A DNA stretch of 64,000 nt from Candidatus Thiodictyon syntrophicum (GTDB taxonomy: Bacteria > Pseudomonadota > Gammaproteobacteria > Chromatiales > Chromatiaceae), in contig NZ_CP020370.1 in assembly GCF_002813775.1 (NCBI RefSeq), positions 3,125,501 to 3,189,500 of the forward strand. The letters run 5' to 3'. Made by a program: the position numbers and the translations under genes. Each line of letters opens with the position of its first letter. Position 1 is the stretch's first letter. The notes beneath the pieces are model-generated. The model worked only from the letters and a program-made list of their open reading frames with translations, searched no databases and had not been told where the DNA came from. Shown here piece after piece: positions 9,472 through 17,875 of the stretch.

Positions 9472-9513
9472 GGGTAGGGCTGGGGGGCGACCAGACGTTC
9501 TCACGGACCGGGC

Positions 9514-9574
9514 GTCGTTGTCGTTGTCGTAATCGTGGTCGGATTATTCGACAACGACAACGACAACGACAACG
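9514..9574. repeat. Hairpin-only copy of the GTTGTC element (copy E)
   Basis: The GTCGTTGTCGTTGTCGTAATC arm is followed by a short loop and a GATTATTCGACAACGACAACG return arm. The core and terminal repeats of the larger copies are absent. It lies between the convergent genes bioA and the RRM-protein gene, where the hairpin could end transcription in both directions. Confidence 0.75.
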
Positions 9575-9637
9575 TACCAGGGATCTCGGTCACCACATCA
9601 GTTCTGATCGCACCCCAGGGCCGACCCCCGGGTCGAC

Positions 9638-10126
9638 TCAGGTGAAGGCCCTCAGATCGGGGCCGGTCTCGATGAGGGCGGGGGCGGTCGGGGTCGACCT
9701 GACCAGGTCGATCCTGAGGTGTTCGCGGCGTCGTTCCACCAGGGGGCGCGCGACCACGGTACCGGACCCGCTGGCCTCTTGTTGGCGCTGACGATGCTCG
9801 CCCCAGGGGGAGCGCTGGCGATAGCGGCGGACCTCGATTGGACTGTCATGTAGCGTCCTGCCATTCAGAACCCGGATCGCCAGCATGGCAAGGCGCGCGG
9901 GCCGGACCTCGATCAGTCCATGATACTCGGTCGTACCGGTCGCCAGGTCGGTGATACGCATGATGCTGGCGTTGGCGCAGATGTTGACGAAGGGTAGGGT
10001 ACGCACGCCGACCTCACGCAGTGCGACGCGCACGAAGGCCTGCAAGTCCTTGCGGCTGGTATCAGGAGGGAGGTTGCGTAAGAAGAGTGCGACCGACCCG
10101 GTCTTTCCGCCCATGATGCCGCTCAT
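9638..10126 (-). CDS. RRM-domain RNA-binding protein
   Basis: The protein has 162 residues with one RNA-recognition-motif fold: RNP2-like VALFLRNLP near residue 13, then HGLIEVRPARLAMLAIRVLNG and the final strand SPIEVRRY near 104. A basic, polar tail of about 55 residues follows (PWGEHRQRQQEA). Bacterial RRM proteins are probable RNA chaperones, but no target is known here. It starts at ATG 10126 (or at Met5, 10114). Its promoter region abuts the right end of a decayed IS607-like element. Confidence 0.7.
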   Translation of the reverse strand: MSGIMGGKTGSVALFLRNLPPDTSRKDLQAFVRVALREVGVRTLPFVNICANASIMRITDLATGTTEYHGLIEVRPARLAMLAIRVLNGRTLHDSPIEVRRYRQRSPWGEHRQRQQEASGSGTVVARPLVERRREHLRIDLVRSTPTAPALIETGPDLRAFT

Positions 10127-10133
10127 AAACGTC

Positions 10134-10156
10134 TGAGATAATATTCACTTATCTCA
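10134..10156. repeat. Small stem-loop at the tnpB right end
   Basis: TGAGATAA and TTATCTCA form an 8-bp stem with a 7-nt loop between tnpB and the RRM gene. It may be the transposon's right-end hairpin or part of the RRM leader; the sequence alone does not decide. Confidence 0.5.
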
Positions 10157-10163
10157 AGCGTAT

Positions 10164-10904
10164 TCACGCCGTCAACGCCAGCGCGGCCGAAACCGTCTTA
10201 CCTGACTCTTGCGTGCGTTTAACGTCCGGCTTGAGCGCGTCCAGACGATCCAACCCATAACGATCGAGATTCCTGGCGGCGTCGAGGTCGCGGTCCATGA
10301 CGCTGCCGCAGTCGCATTCCATTGTCCGCTGAGCGAGCAGCATATCATGAACCTGCCCGCAGGCGTGGCACATCTTCGAGGACGGGAAGAATCTGTCCGC
10401 GATGACGACGGTCACGCCGCGCCATGCGGCCTTGTACTCAATCTGCCGCCGCAGTTCGCCGAACCCTGCATCGGAAATGGAACGTGCGAGACTGCGGTTT
10501 CTAACCATCCCTGAGACGTTCAGGTCCTCAATGGTGATGACCTGATAGGTGCGGGTCAGCTGGTCGGACAGTTCGTGCAGAACCGCGCGACGCTTCTTGA
10601 ACTGCGGGTAGCCGGGATTCTTGGCCTTCGCCTTCACCCGCCGGAAGAAGTGCTGGTAGGCGCGATCGAGGTCGTCAATCGCATTGCGCGTCACCCGACT
10701 GGAGACGTCGGAGTACCACGGAAACTCAACGCGCAGGACCGCCATGTAATACTGATAGGCTGCGGCCTTCGACCACTTGACGCCCGGTTGGCTGAAGTGG
10801 GCCAGCAGTTGGTTGTAGCAATGCCGCCGCGCACCGCATGACTGATTGAGGTACGTTGCCTGTTCAGGCGTCGGCCGCAACTCAATCTTGTTGGCTATCA
10901 GCAT
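10164..10904 (-). pseudogene. tnpB: TnpB-type transposon nuclease with internal deletion
   Basis: The reading frame is open but short (246 residues from ATG 10904; TnpB is usually about 370-420). The N-terminal helix-rich domain (MLIANKIELRPTPEQATYLN ... YPQFKKRR) is joined directly to AVLHELSDQL. The stretch that should carry the RuvC-I Asp is missing. Still present are the RuvC-II Glu (ITIEDLNVSGM), a zinc finger (CHACGQ ... CDCGS) and the RuvC-III Asp (DRDLDAARNL). With one catalytic Asp gone, an active RNA-guided nuclease is unlikely. A serine-recombinase fragment lies upstream, indicating an IS607-type element. Confidence 0.85.
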
Positions 10905-11088
10905 GGTAAAGCCCAAGGTCGTCGGCAATTACAGCGGCGGTTGCTTGGCGTTTGGCGAGCATCTGGCGGTCCAAGTCGGCCTTCTGGTCGTGGCTCGACA
11001 CCCGGGCGTAGCAGACGGTCGGCGCGTCGGCGTCACCGATGGCTGTCAGGTCGGCCATCGAGTAGTACCGTGCGCTCGGCTGCCCCGG
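10882..11088 (-). pseudogene. tnpA: IS607-family serine recombinase (TnpA) fragment
   Basis: From ATG 11058 the frame reads MADLTAIGDADAPTVC, then YARVSSHDQKADLDRQ, the conserved catalytic N-terminal block of IS607 TnpA (nucleophile Ser in ARVSS). The frame is open upstream (RYYSMADLTAI resembles the end of the HTH domain) and stops at 10882-10884 after about 58 codons, so most of the catalytic domain is lost. It overlaps the tnpB start, the normal tnpA-tnpB order. Confidence 0.75.
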
Positions 11089-11095
11089 GCCTCCA

Positions 11096-11287
11096 TTATA
11101 GCGCCCGCACCGCCAGGATGAGCAGGATGACCAACAGCACCACGGCGCCCAGCGGCAGAAGTGCGGCCGCCCAATCGCCCGCCCCAGCCTTGGTGCCGCG
11201 TTCCTGCCACTGCTTGTACGCCGGCCACAGACGCACCAGCAATAGCACCAGGACGGCTGCCATCGCGACCTTCAGAAACAGTTCCAT
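11096..11287 (-). CDS. Small two-helix membrane protein
   Basis: This 63-residue protein has hydrophobic segments at about 4-20 and 43-62, separated by a polar linker (YKQWQERGTKAGAGD). ATG 11287 is preceded by GGAG in the complementary strand. It lies in line with, and 87 bp downstream of, the YccA-type gene, so it may be co-transcribed. I do not recognise the family. Confidence 0.55.
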   Translation of the reverse strand: MELFLKVAMAAVLVLLLVRLWPAYKQWQERGTKAGAGDWAAALLPLGAVVLLVILLILAVRAL

Positions 11288-11374
11288 GGGGTTTCACTCC
11301 AGGTGTCGATGACCTGGCTGACGGCCCCCGGCAGTGCGCCGGGGGCCGTCAGCGCCGGTTTCGCTCACGGCCGA

Positions 11375-12043
11375 CTAATCGTCGCCGAGGATCCCCAGCA
11401 ACTGCAACAGGCTGATGAACAGGTTGAAGATGCTCAGATAGATGCTGTAGGTCGCCATGATGTAGTTGGTCTCCTCACCGCGGGCGATGCGGCTGGTGTC
11501 CCACAGGATCATGGCGCTCATCAGCAGGATCATGGCGGCGGAGATGGCGAGCGACAGGGCGGGGATGGCGAAGAAGAGGTTCGCGAGCATCGCAATCAGC
11601 AGCACCATCATGCCGGCGAACACGAAGCCGCCCAGGAAGCTGAAGTCACGCCGGGTGGTCAGGGCATAGCCGGAGAGCCCCAGGAAGATCGCCGCGGTGC
11701 CGCCGAAGGCCATGGCGACGGTCTCGGGTCCGTGGGGCAGCGCCAGGTAGATGCTTAAGATCGCCCCCAGCCCGAACCCCAGGAGGCCGGTGATCAGGAA
11801 GATGACGCCGATGCCGGCGGACGAGTTGGCCGTCTTGGGCAGCACGAAGATGCCGAGCACCATGGAGACGAGCACCGCCCCCATGTAGACCATCGGCGGC
11901 ATGTGCAGGGCCATGGACAGCATGGCGGTCAGGGCGCTGAAGCCCAGGGTGGCCGCGAGCAGCAGGTAGGTGTTCTTGAGAACCTTGTTGGCCGCGACCG
12001 CCTCCGGGGCGCCGCGCAGCAGGGTATAGTCGGGGTTGGCCAT
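11375..12043 (-). CDS. yccA: Bax inhibitor-1 / YccA family membrane protein
   Basis: The protein has 222 residues and seven predicted hydrophobic segments, with the family's charged C-terminal stretch (SAMILWDTSRIARGEETNYIMATYSIYLSIFNLF). E. coli YccA (219 residues) interacts with the FtsH protease; a similar inner-membrane role is inferred. I chose ATG 12041-12043 (MANPDYTLLRG); the longer frame to 12214 has no membrane or family signal. A tRNA-Ser(UGA) gene lies 220 bp upstream, as serT lies near yccA in E. coli. Confidence 0.88.
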   Translation of the reverse strand: MANPDYTLLRGAPEAVAANKVLKNTYLLLAATLGFSALTAMLSMALHMPPMVYMGAVLVSMVLGIFVLPKTANSSAGIGVIFLITGLLGFGLGAILSIYLALPHGPETVAMAFGGTAAIFLGLSGYALTTRRDFSFLGGFVFAGMMVLLIAMLANLFFAIPALSLAISAAMILLMSAMILWDTSRIARGEETNYIMATYSIYLSIFNLFISLLQLLGILGDD

Positions 12044-12264
12044 GATGGTCTTGCTCCTGGTTGAGGTTAGGTGGTGAGGCCGGTCAAGTCGCCGCGGTGG
12101 GCAGCGTGTCAGACCCGGGGACAAAAGCCGAGTTCCGCGAAGGATACCGGACGCCAAGCCGCAGGCAAAGCCTTGGGTGTCAGCGCGGATTCGGTTATCC
12201 TGGTAGCCCCGCACGTTGGGCTGATCGGACGCGGCACAAGGGGCGGGGTTTCCCGGTTGCGTTA

Positions 12265-12352
12265 GGAGAGGTGGCTGAGCGGCTTAAAGCGGCGGTCTTG
12301 AAAACCGTTGAGGAGCAATCCTCCGGGGGTTCGAATCCCTCCCTCTCCGCCA
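12265..12352 (+). tRNA. serT: tRNA-Ser (anticodon UGA)
   Basis: The gene is 88 nt with encoded CCA. Acceptor GGAGAGG (12265-12271) pairs with CCTCTCC (12342-12348), followed by discriminator G and CCA (12350-12352). The anticodon loop CTTGAAA gives UGA. A long variable arm (GTTGAGGAGCAATCCTCC region) and the T loop GGTTCGAATCC fit a class II tRNA for serine. Confidence 0.97.
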
Positions 12353-12683
12353 ATAAGTTATTGATAAACATCGAGTTTTTATACCAGTATTCGGCGCAAT
12401 AGGTCAGCCTGCTGAAGCCTTGACCTACCGGTCCCGGCGCCCCGGCGGCGGCCGACGCGCTCGCGTGACAGTCGCCCGGCGCCGCTTTGACGCGGCCCGG
12501 CAAGGGCAAGGGCCCTGTCTATCCGTGGCTGTGCCTGGCGCGCGTGGCAATTGTCCTGCCGGATTACCAAGATGTCATGCGGAGAGACTGGGGGTCGGGT
12601 TGGGCGCGCGTGGCTCAGCGCTTCAGACAGAAACAGTCCCATAACGTGCGCCGTAACCCGACATCCCACGACGGGGCCTCGGG
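12353..12683. other. Gap after tRNA-Ser
   Basis: These 331 bp hold no gene I can support. Short ORFs on both strands show no family signal. Confidence 0.5.
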
Positions 12684-13424
12684 TTACGCTATGCTGACTC
12701 TTGCCCCTATGTTAGAACGGCGCCGGAGCAGCGGCAGCAGTCCCATCGGCAATAGGCTGACCGTGGCAGGCGCGGGGACCGCGGGCACTTCCAACTCCTC
12801 GCTGAAGGCATATAGCGAAAACTCCTCGGTCTTGGTCCGGTACGAGCCGAACAACCAACCTGCCGACGGGATCTGAGCATGGCCGACACCGGTGGAAGAC
12901 GAAGTCCCGCCCAATGCGCCTGAGCCCAGTGATTCACCGTGGGTGCCAGTTCCTGTCCAAACCATCTCAGCACGCAATGTTTCGTTCTGAGTCATGGTAA
13001 TGGTAGACAGTAAAGGGTGGGTTTCGGTGTCGAAGAGGTCCGAAACGGCGGCTGCCACCATAGTGCCATCGGGTAAGAAGACCGGGGCATCGGTAGTGAC
13101 GAGTGCACTGATGTTGGTCTGCGCTGAGGTCCCGGGTGTGGAAGCGATAGCACGCCATTGAATATCCAGCGACTGAAAAACCCCTGTTGCATCGGCCTGG
13201 ATATCGACGAAGCCGTTGTAGTCCTCTATGGTGACGAAGGTGGCCGGCGTGACACCGACTGTGACGAAGACGTAATGATACCGGTCCCCAGGCTGCAGGC
13301 CGGGTATCGGCTTGACCGGCTGGAGCAGGAGCGCCGCCTCCGGGATGCCCGGCGCAAAGATGGCGCCCGCAAGGATCAGCACTGCTGCGAGCCGTGGTTT
13401 CATCGGGCGATGAGTGTCGAACAT
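12684..13424 (-). CDS. PEP-CTERM anchored secreted protein
   Basis: The protein has about 246 residues. A signal peptide (MKPRLAAVLILAGAIFAPGI) opens it, and a beta-rich, Thr/Ser-rich ectodomain follows. The C-terminal sorting tail is VPAPATVSLLPMGLLPLL plus RRR, a variant of the VPEP-hydrophobic-Arg signal read by exosortase systems. I place the start at ATG 13422-13424 because TCCTC (complement GAGGA, 13434-13438) lies nine bases upstream. The ligand or role is unknown. Other PEP-CTERM tails occur at 58936 and, as a remnant, at 54086. Confidence 0.75.
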   Translation of the reverse strand: MFDTHRPMKPRLAAVLILAGAIFAPGIPEAALLLQPVKPIPGLQPGDRYHYVFVTVGVTPATFVTIEDYNGFVDIQADATGVFQSLDIQWRAIASTPGTSAQTNISALVTTDAPVFLPDGTMVAAAVSDLFDTETHPLLSTITMTQNETLRAEMVWTGTGTHGESLGSGALGGTSSSTGVGHAQIPSAGWLFGSYRTKTEEFSLYAFSEELEVPAVPAPATVSLLPMGLLPLLRRRSNIGARVSIA

Positions 13425-14129
13425 TTGCATGGTTCCTCAAAGCTGCGTGATGATGGTGGGACGGAGAGGAAATTCAACGATTTCGAGACCGGATCTCGCC
13501 TTCATCTTAGCTGCGGGAAAGGTGCCTGGCAAGACGGCTTGGCCCGGGCAGGCGATCTGGGCGAGACAAAAGGGGCCACCATTTAGCTGACCCCGGTCAA
13601 TAGCACGGCACGCTTGCTCGTGCCTGAACACGCCTTTCGTCATGCCGCGAAGCGCTGTCTCGTTACCGTAGGCGCGCCGTCGGTTCTCGTTGGGCGGAGA
13701 CGGATTAACTCCGATCCGCACCAGCCACTTTTCTGGATCAAGGCACTGGGGCTGTTCCCATGGGGAAAAGACGCCCGGCCCCTGGTTCATGTGAACCCCA
13801 GAAAATCGTCAGTGCCCTGCCAAGGTCCAAGTGGGCCGTGGCGGGCGGGGTGGGGGGCGGGCGCGCGGGACCCCCAAACAGGTCCAAGCGCGCCCGCCCC
13901 CCACCCCGCCGGGCCACGGGTTCACAGAGCGCGGGCTCAGCGCCTGGCGGGCGCCGTCCAACCCCTTGGTGGCTCGGTGGCAAGGGCGTCTCGGTCACGA
14001 ACAATCCTCCGTGGCGTTGGGCGGGGATGCGTCGGTGCCCGATCCAGGCTCAGTGGCTCGCCGCCAGCCTCTTGTTCCAGGTCGCCGACGCAGACCCAAA
14101 CCGGTTCGGGCGAAGGCCCGATCGACAGC
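13425..14129. other. Gene-poor stretch with a long GC hairpin
   Basis: There is no supportable gene. The stretch holds the 22-bp perfect inverted repeat listed separately; the long ORFs here are GC-driven shadows. Confidence 0.5.
13844..13910. repeat. Perfect 22-bp inverted repeat, G-rich / C-rich arms
   Basis: The arm at 13844-13865 (GGCGGGGTGGGGGGCGGGCG plus two bases) is the exact complement of 13889-13910, with a 23-nt spacer. It is next to an IS110 fragment. GGTCCAA occurs just outside the left arm and again in the spacer. It could be a strong terminator-like hairpin or a repeat end. Confidence 0.8.
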
Positions 14130-14460
14130 AAAGCGTTGGCGCTCAGGGATTGGCCGCCGCTGCGCGCGAGCTGATTCTGGATCGAAACCAGGTTGGCCGT
14201 GCGCTGCTGGATCAGGCGCAGACGCCGCCGCAGCAAATCGCGCACGGCGCGTTCCTCTTTGGGGTAGATGTAGCCCTCGGCCGGCAACCCCAGACGCAGC
14301 AACTTCGCCAGCCAGCAGGCGTCCGAGTCGTCGTCGCTGTATTTCAGCCCACTGTACAGTGTGATCGCAGTCGTGTTGGCCAGGTGCACCGGGTAGCCAG
14401 CCGCCATCAGGGCGTCGACCGGCCAGTACCAGTTGTAGGTCGACTCCTGCCGCCGGGTCT
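14130..14460 (-). pseudogene. IS110-family transposase fragment
   Basis: The frame reads ESTYNWYWPVDALMAAGY, then VHLANTTAITLYSGLKYSDD, DACWLAKLLRLG and YIYPKEERAVRDLLRRR, the central part of an IS110 DEDD transposase. The N-terminal segment with the first catalytic Asp and the whole C-terminal transposase_20 domain are missing. After QSLSAN the frame no longer resembles the family. Confidence 0.85.
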
Positions 14461-14816
14461 CCGGCGCGGGTTCTTGCCTACCTTAACTGTAGGCCGGCGG
14501 GTGGGGTCGGCTAGATGATCTTCATGCTCGAGTTAATTTTGGCCTTGCCGTCCCGAAATGTATGCGAGCCTGGCCCTTTTGCAAACAAACTCGGGCATGG
14601 TGATCTAATAGCTTGCGAAGGCAGGCTGGGGCCTCGGACGCATGCAGGTCGACGGTGACGGCTGCGCCTGCGCCCCGATTACCCGATCAACCAGCTCAAA
14701 CCGGGGGCTTAAGTGGTGGCCAGGGCCATGCCGCACTGTGGGATGATCCCGCCCCGCCTGCAATCGCCACGCGCTATACTGGTAAGCGCGATCCCTGTCC
14801 CACGGAGTCAGCGACC
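14461..14816. other. Leader of the first Rpn-type gene
   Basis: These 356 bp hold no gene. The last bases before the ATG (CGGAGTCAGCGACC) are also found before the second copy at 20421, so the repeat unit includes a piece of leader. Confidence 0.5.
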
Positions 14817-15737
14817 ATGCCAACACGCAAGCTCATCAGCTTCGACTGGGCCATGAAACGGCTGCTGCGCAGCAAGGCCAACTTCGGCATCCTCGAGGGC
14901 TTTCTGAGCGAGCTGCTGCGCGAGGACGTACAGATCATGGAGGTCCTGGAATCGGAATCGAACCGTGACACGGCCGACGACCGCTCCAACCGCCTGGATC
15001 TCAAGGTGCGCAACCACCGCGGCGAACTGGTCCTGATCGAGGTCCAATATGAACGCCAACACGATTATCTGTCGCGGATGCTCTACGGCAGCGCCCGGAC
15101 CTTAGTCGAGCACCTGGATGCCGGTGAGCCCTATGCGGACCTGGTCAAGGTCATCTCAGTCAACATCCTCTATTTCGACCTGGGCCACGGCGAGGACTAT
15201 ATCTACCGGGGTACCACGCGCTTCCATGGTTTGCACAAGCACGACGAACTGGCCTTGAGCCGCGCCCAGCGCCAACTGTTCCCGGGGCGCGAGGGGACCC
15301 ACGAGCTGTTCCCGGAGTATTATCTCATCAAGGTCGAGCGCTTCGACGACTGCGCCCGCGACACCCTCGACGAATGGGTCTATTTCCTCAAGCACGAGGC
15401 GATCCAGGACGGCTTCTCGGCCAAGGGCCTGCGCGAGGCCAAGGAGAAGCTCGACGTGCTCAAGCTCGCGCCCGCGGAGCGCGCCGCCTACGAACGCTGG
15501 CAGGACGACCTGCACCTGCAGGCGAGCCTGGTGGCGTCGAACTATGGGCTGGGCAAGATCGAGGGGCGTGAGGAGGGGCGCGAAGAGGGGCGCGAGGAAG
15601 GGCGTCAGGAGGGACTTGAGAAGGGTCGCGAAGAGCGCACGCTGGAGATCGCCCGGGCGATGAAGTCCAACGGTGTGGCAGCGAGCCTCATCGCCCAGTC
15701 CACCGGCCTGGACCCAGAGGTCCTTGCCGGCCTTTGA
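14817..15737 (+). CDS. Rpn-family PD-(D/E)XK nuclease / putative transposase, copy 1
   Basis: The protein has 306 residues and belongs to the Rpn/'recombination-promoting nuclease' group. A PD-(D/E)XK-like core is visible: Asp in NRLDLKVRN and the E-x-Q pair in LVLIEVQYERQ. The family block FHGLHKHDEL follows. A C-terminal tail of charged GREEG repeats (about residues 248-275) precedes ERTLEIARAMKSNGV and AQSTGLDPEVLAGL. Start ATG 14817 (MPTRKLISFDWAMKRLL) is shared with copy 2. Rpn proteins act in recombination and, in some cases, as phage-defence toxins; here the role is inferred. Confidence 0.85.
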   Translation: MPTRKLISFDWAMKRLLRSKANFGILEGFLSELLREDVQIMEVLESESNRDTADDRSNRLDLKVRNHRGELVLIEVQYERQHDYLSRMLYGSARTLVEHLDAGEPYADLVKVISVNILYFDLGHGEDYIYRGTTRFHGLHKHDELALSRAQRQLFPGREGTHELFPEYYLIKVERFDDCARDTLDEWVYFLKHEAIQDGFSAKGLREAKEKLDVLKLAPAERAAYERWQDDLHLQASLVASNYGLGKIEGREEGREEGREEGRQEGLEKGREERTLEIARAMKSNGVAASLIAQSTGLDPEVLAGL

Positions 15738-17327
15738 TCAGCCCTCCCGGGCGGACTGAAGCTCGGCGATCTCGTCGCAGACGGCCGGGTCGCGGCTCGC
15801 GGCGAGCACGGCGACGGCGAGTGCACGATGCTCGAAGAGCGCCAGACGGATGTTCCAGAATCGCTGCTCGCGCTCGTTCATTGCGGCGAAGGCCAGCAGC
15901 ATCGACAGCAGCTCGCGGTCCGGCTCCGACTCGATCCAGGCCCAGGCGTCCTCGGTCAGCGTCAGGTCTTGGGCGTCGCAGGCCCGCTCCAACATGCGCT
16001 GGATCTCGACCGTGGTCCAAGACGCACTGTCCGGGACCTGCTCGGGGAGCAGGCTCAGGAGGCGATTCGCCGTGCAGGCGAAGTAACGGAACTGGGTGCG
16101 CTGCGCCTCGCTCAGGGTCGCGGCGGACCGAAACCGCAGGAATGAGCGGCCATCGCCGCTCTCCGGTTCGTCGCGACTGCGGCGCGCCAGGTCATCGACC
16201 GGCCCGCGGACGGTCTCAAGGCCCTGCACGATCTGGGCAACCCGTGCGTCGAGGCCCTCCCGGATGGGCCCGGCGCGCTCCGGGAACAGGTCGGACAAGA
16301 CGGCCAGCGCCTCGTCCCGGGGAATGAAGCGCCGGATGCGCCGCCCCTGAAGCCCAGTCATGTCCAACAGCGCCATGCCGAGTTGGGAATGGACGGTGTC
16401 CGGCGCGCCGGTCGGACGCGCGAAGGGCGCCAGGGCCGAGCGCGCCGCTTCCGGGACTGTCACCCAGGTCGCGGCCAGGGTCGCCGCGAAGGCCACCGGA
16501 TCGAAGCACGGGCCGGCCTCGTCCAGACAGGCGAGCCGGCACAGGGTTGCGAGATCCCGGTCCGCATCGAGCCAGCGCATCGCCAGTCGCGTCACGCCAA
16601 GCTGACCCGGCGAGCTGTAGTGCCGCAGCACATCCATGACCCAAGCTTCGAGGTCGCGGCGCGGGGCGAGGCGAAAGAGCGCCAGTTCATCGCCCTGGAA
16701 CAGCCGATCGAACCGCTCGATCGCGTCCTTGCCCTTGACATAGCGGCCGATCCGCGCAACCAGCCGCTCGGCATCGACGCACAGCGGCAGCGCGACCTCG
16801 ATCCCCAAGGTCTCCTCGATCATGGTCTGTGCGGTCTCGGCCTGTGCCCGGTCGATATCGCCGCCGGTAAAGGCGTACAGGGGGAAGCAGTCTTCGATCA
16901 GCATCGCCACGGCCAGCATCGGCGTGTGGTAGTCGTGCCCCTGGGTCTTGTCGTCGAAGACGTTCCAGTGGCCGCGATCGTCATCGCCGAGCAACTCCTG
17001 GAGGATGTCCTCGGGCGGCTCCTGGGGGCCTGAACCTGCGGTGCCGCGGTAATGGCCGAGGTCGGCGTACAGTTGGAAGGACTCGGCCCACTCCATGCTG
17101 TCGAAATCGCCGACCACGAGCCAATGGCGCTGGCCGGGCTCCGCCGCGCAGTGCTCGAGCCCGCGGGTGAAGACCCGGCGCTCGATGGCCTGCCCGCGGC
17201 TGCGCCGCGCGCCCATCAAGGTCGGCGGGCAGCCTGACAAGAACTCCAGCGTGCGCAGATAGAGCGCGTGCCAGGCTTCGGGCGCGATCCGCCCCGGGAT
17301 GATCCGCGATCGAACATAGACGCCCAT
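15738..17327 (-). CDS. Unrecognised 529-residue protein in the nuclease island
   Basis: I do not recognise a named family. The protein starts MGVYVRSRIIPGRIAPEAWH at ATG 17325-17327; the longer frame adds 41 unlikely residues. The N-terminal third has HWLVVGDFDSMEWAESFQLY and HWNVFDDKTQGHDYH, followed by a hydrophobic helix (MLAVAMLIEDCFPLYA) and GGDID; these blocks look conserved. The rest is mostly helical and Arg/Asp/Leu-rich, with no signal peptide or membrane span. It is convergent with Rpn copy 1 (stops adjacent) and divergent from a broken Rpn copy and an AIPR gene. An immunity or defence role is possible from context only. Confidence 0.6.
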   Translation of the reverse strand: MGVYVRSRIIPGRIAPEAWHALYLRTLEFLSGCPPTLMGARRSRGQAIERRVFTRGLEHCAAEPGQRHWLVVGDFDSMEWAESFQLYADLGHYRGTAGSGPQEPPEDILQELLGDDDRGHWNVFDDKTQGHDYHTPMLAVAMLIEDCFPLYAFTGGDIDRAQAETAQTMIEETLGIEVALPLCVDAERLVARIGRYVKGKDAIERFDRLFQGDELALFRLAPRRDLEAWVMDVLRHYSSPGQLGVTRLAMRWLDADRDLATLCRLACLDEAGPCFDPVAFAATLAATWVTVPEAARSALAPFARPTGAPDTVHSQLGMALLDMTGLQGRRIRRFIPRDEALAVLSDLFPERAGPIREGLDARVAQIVQGLETVRGPVDDLARRSRDEPESGDGRSFLRFRSAATLSEAQRTQFRYFACTANRLLSLLPEQVPDSASWTTVEIQRMLERACDAQDLTLTEDAWAWIESEPDRELLSMLLAFAAMNEREQRFWNIRLALFEHRALAVAVLAASRDPAVCDEIAELQSAREG

Positions 17328-17561
17328 GACAGAGGACCTCTCTTGGAAAGGGTTCGGCGCAGCGTGCGAGCACCAGCCGGCGCCTCTGACTGCCCGAGCA
17401 GCAGGCCGCAGGGTGCAGGCACGCGAGGCCGCAGCATAACCGCAGCCCAACCGACGGCGCTACTCTCCGCCCCCACCGACCGGTACAGGGCGGCTGCACA
17501 ATCCGCTCTCTCGCCCGACCGGCCACTGACCGGATGCCGCCCGCGGCGGACACTTGCTATG

Positions 17562-17845
17562 CTTGGTACCACGCGCTTCCATGGTTTGCACAAGCACGAC
17601 GAACTGGCCTTGAGCCGCGGCCAACGCCAACTGTTCCCGGGCGTGAGGGGACCCACGAGCTGTTCCCGGAGTATTATCTCATCAAGGTCGAGCGCTTCGA
17701 CGACTGCGCCCGCGACACCCTCGACGAGTGGGTCTATTTCCTCAAGCACGAGGCGATCCAGGACGGGTTCTCGGCCAAGGGCCTGCGCGAGGCCAAGGAG
17801 AAGCTTCGGGTCATGCGAGTGCTCATCTGCTATACGAGGTCCTGA
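17562..17845 (+). pseudogene. Broken third copy of the Rpn-type nuclease gene
   Basis: GGTACCACGCGCTTCCATGG through AAGGAGAAGCT (17565-17807) is nearly identical to 15210-15452 of copy 1. The 5' half with the catalytic motifs and the 3' tail are absent, and loss of a base near 17640 shifts the frame (VERFDD is read in a different frame from FHGLHKHDEL). The near-identity points to a recent partial duplication. Confidence 0.9.
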
Positions 17846-17875
17846 CGGACCCCTGCTCAACCCCGGTAACCGCCT

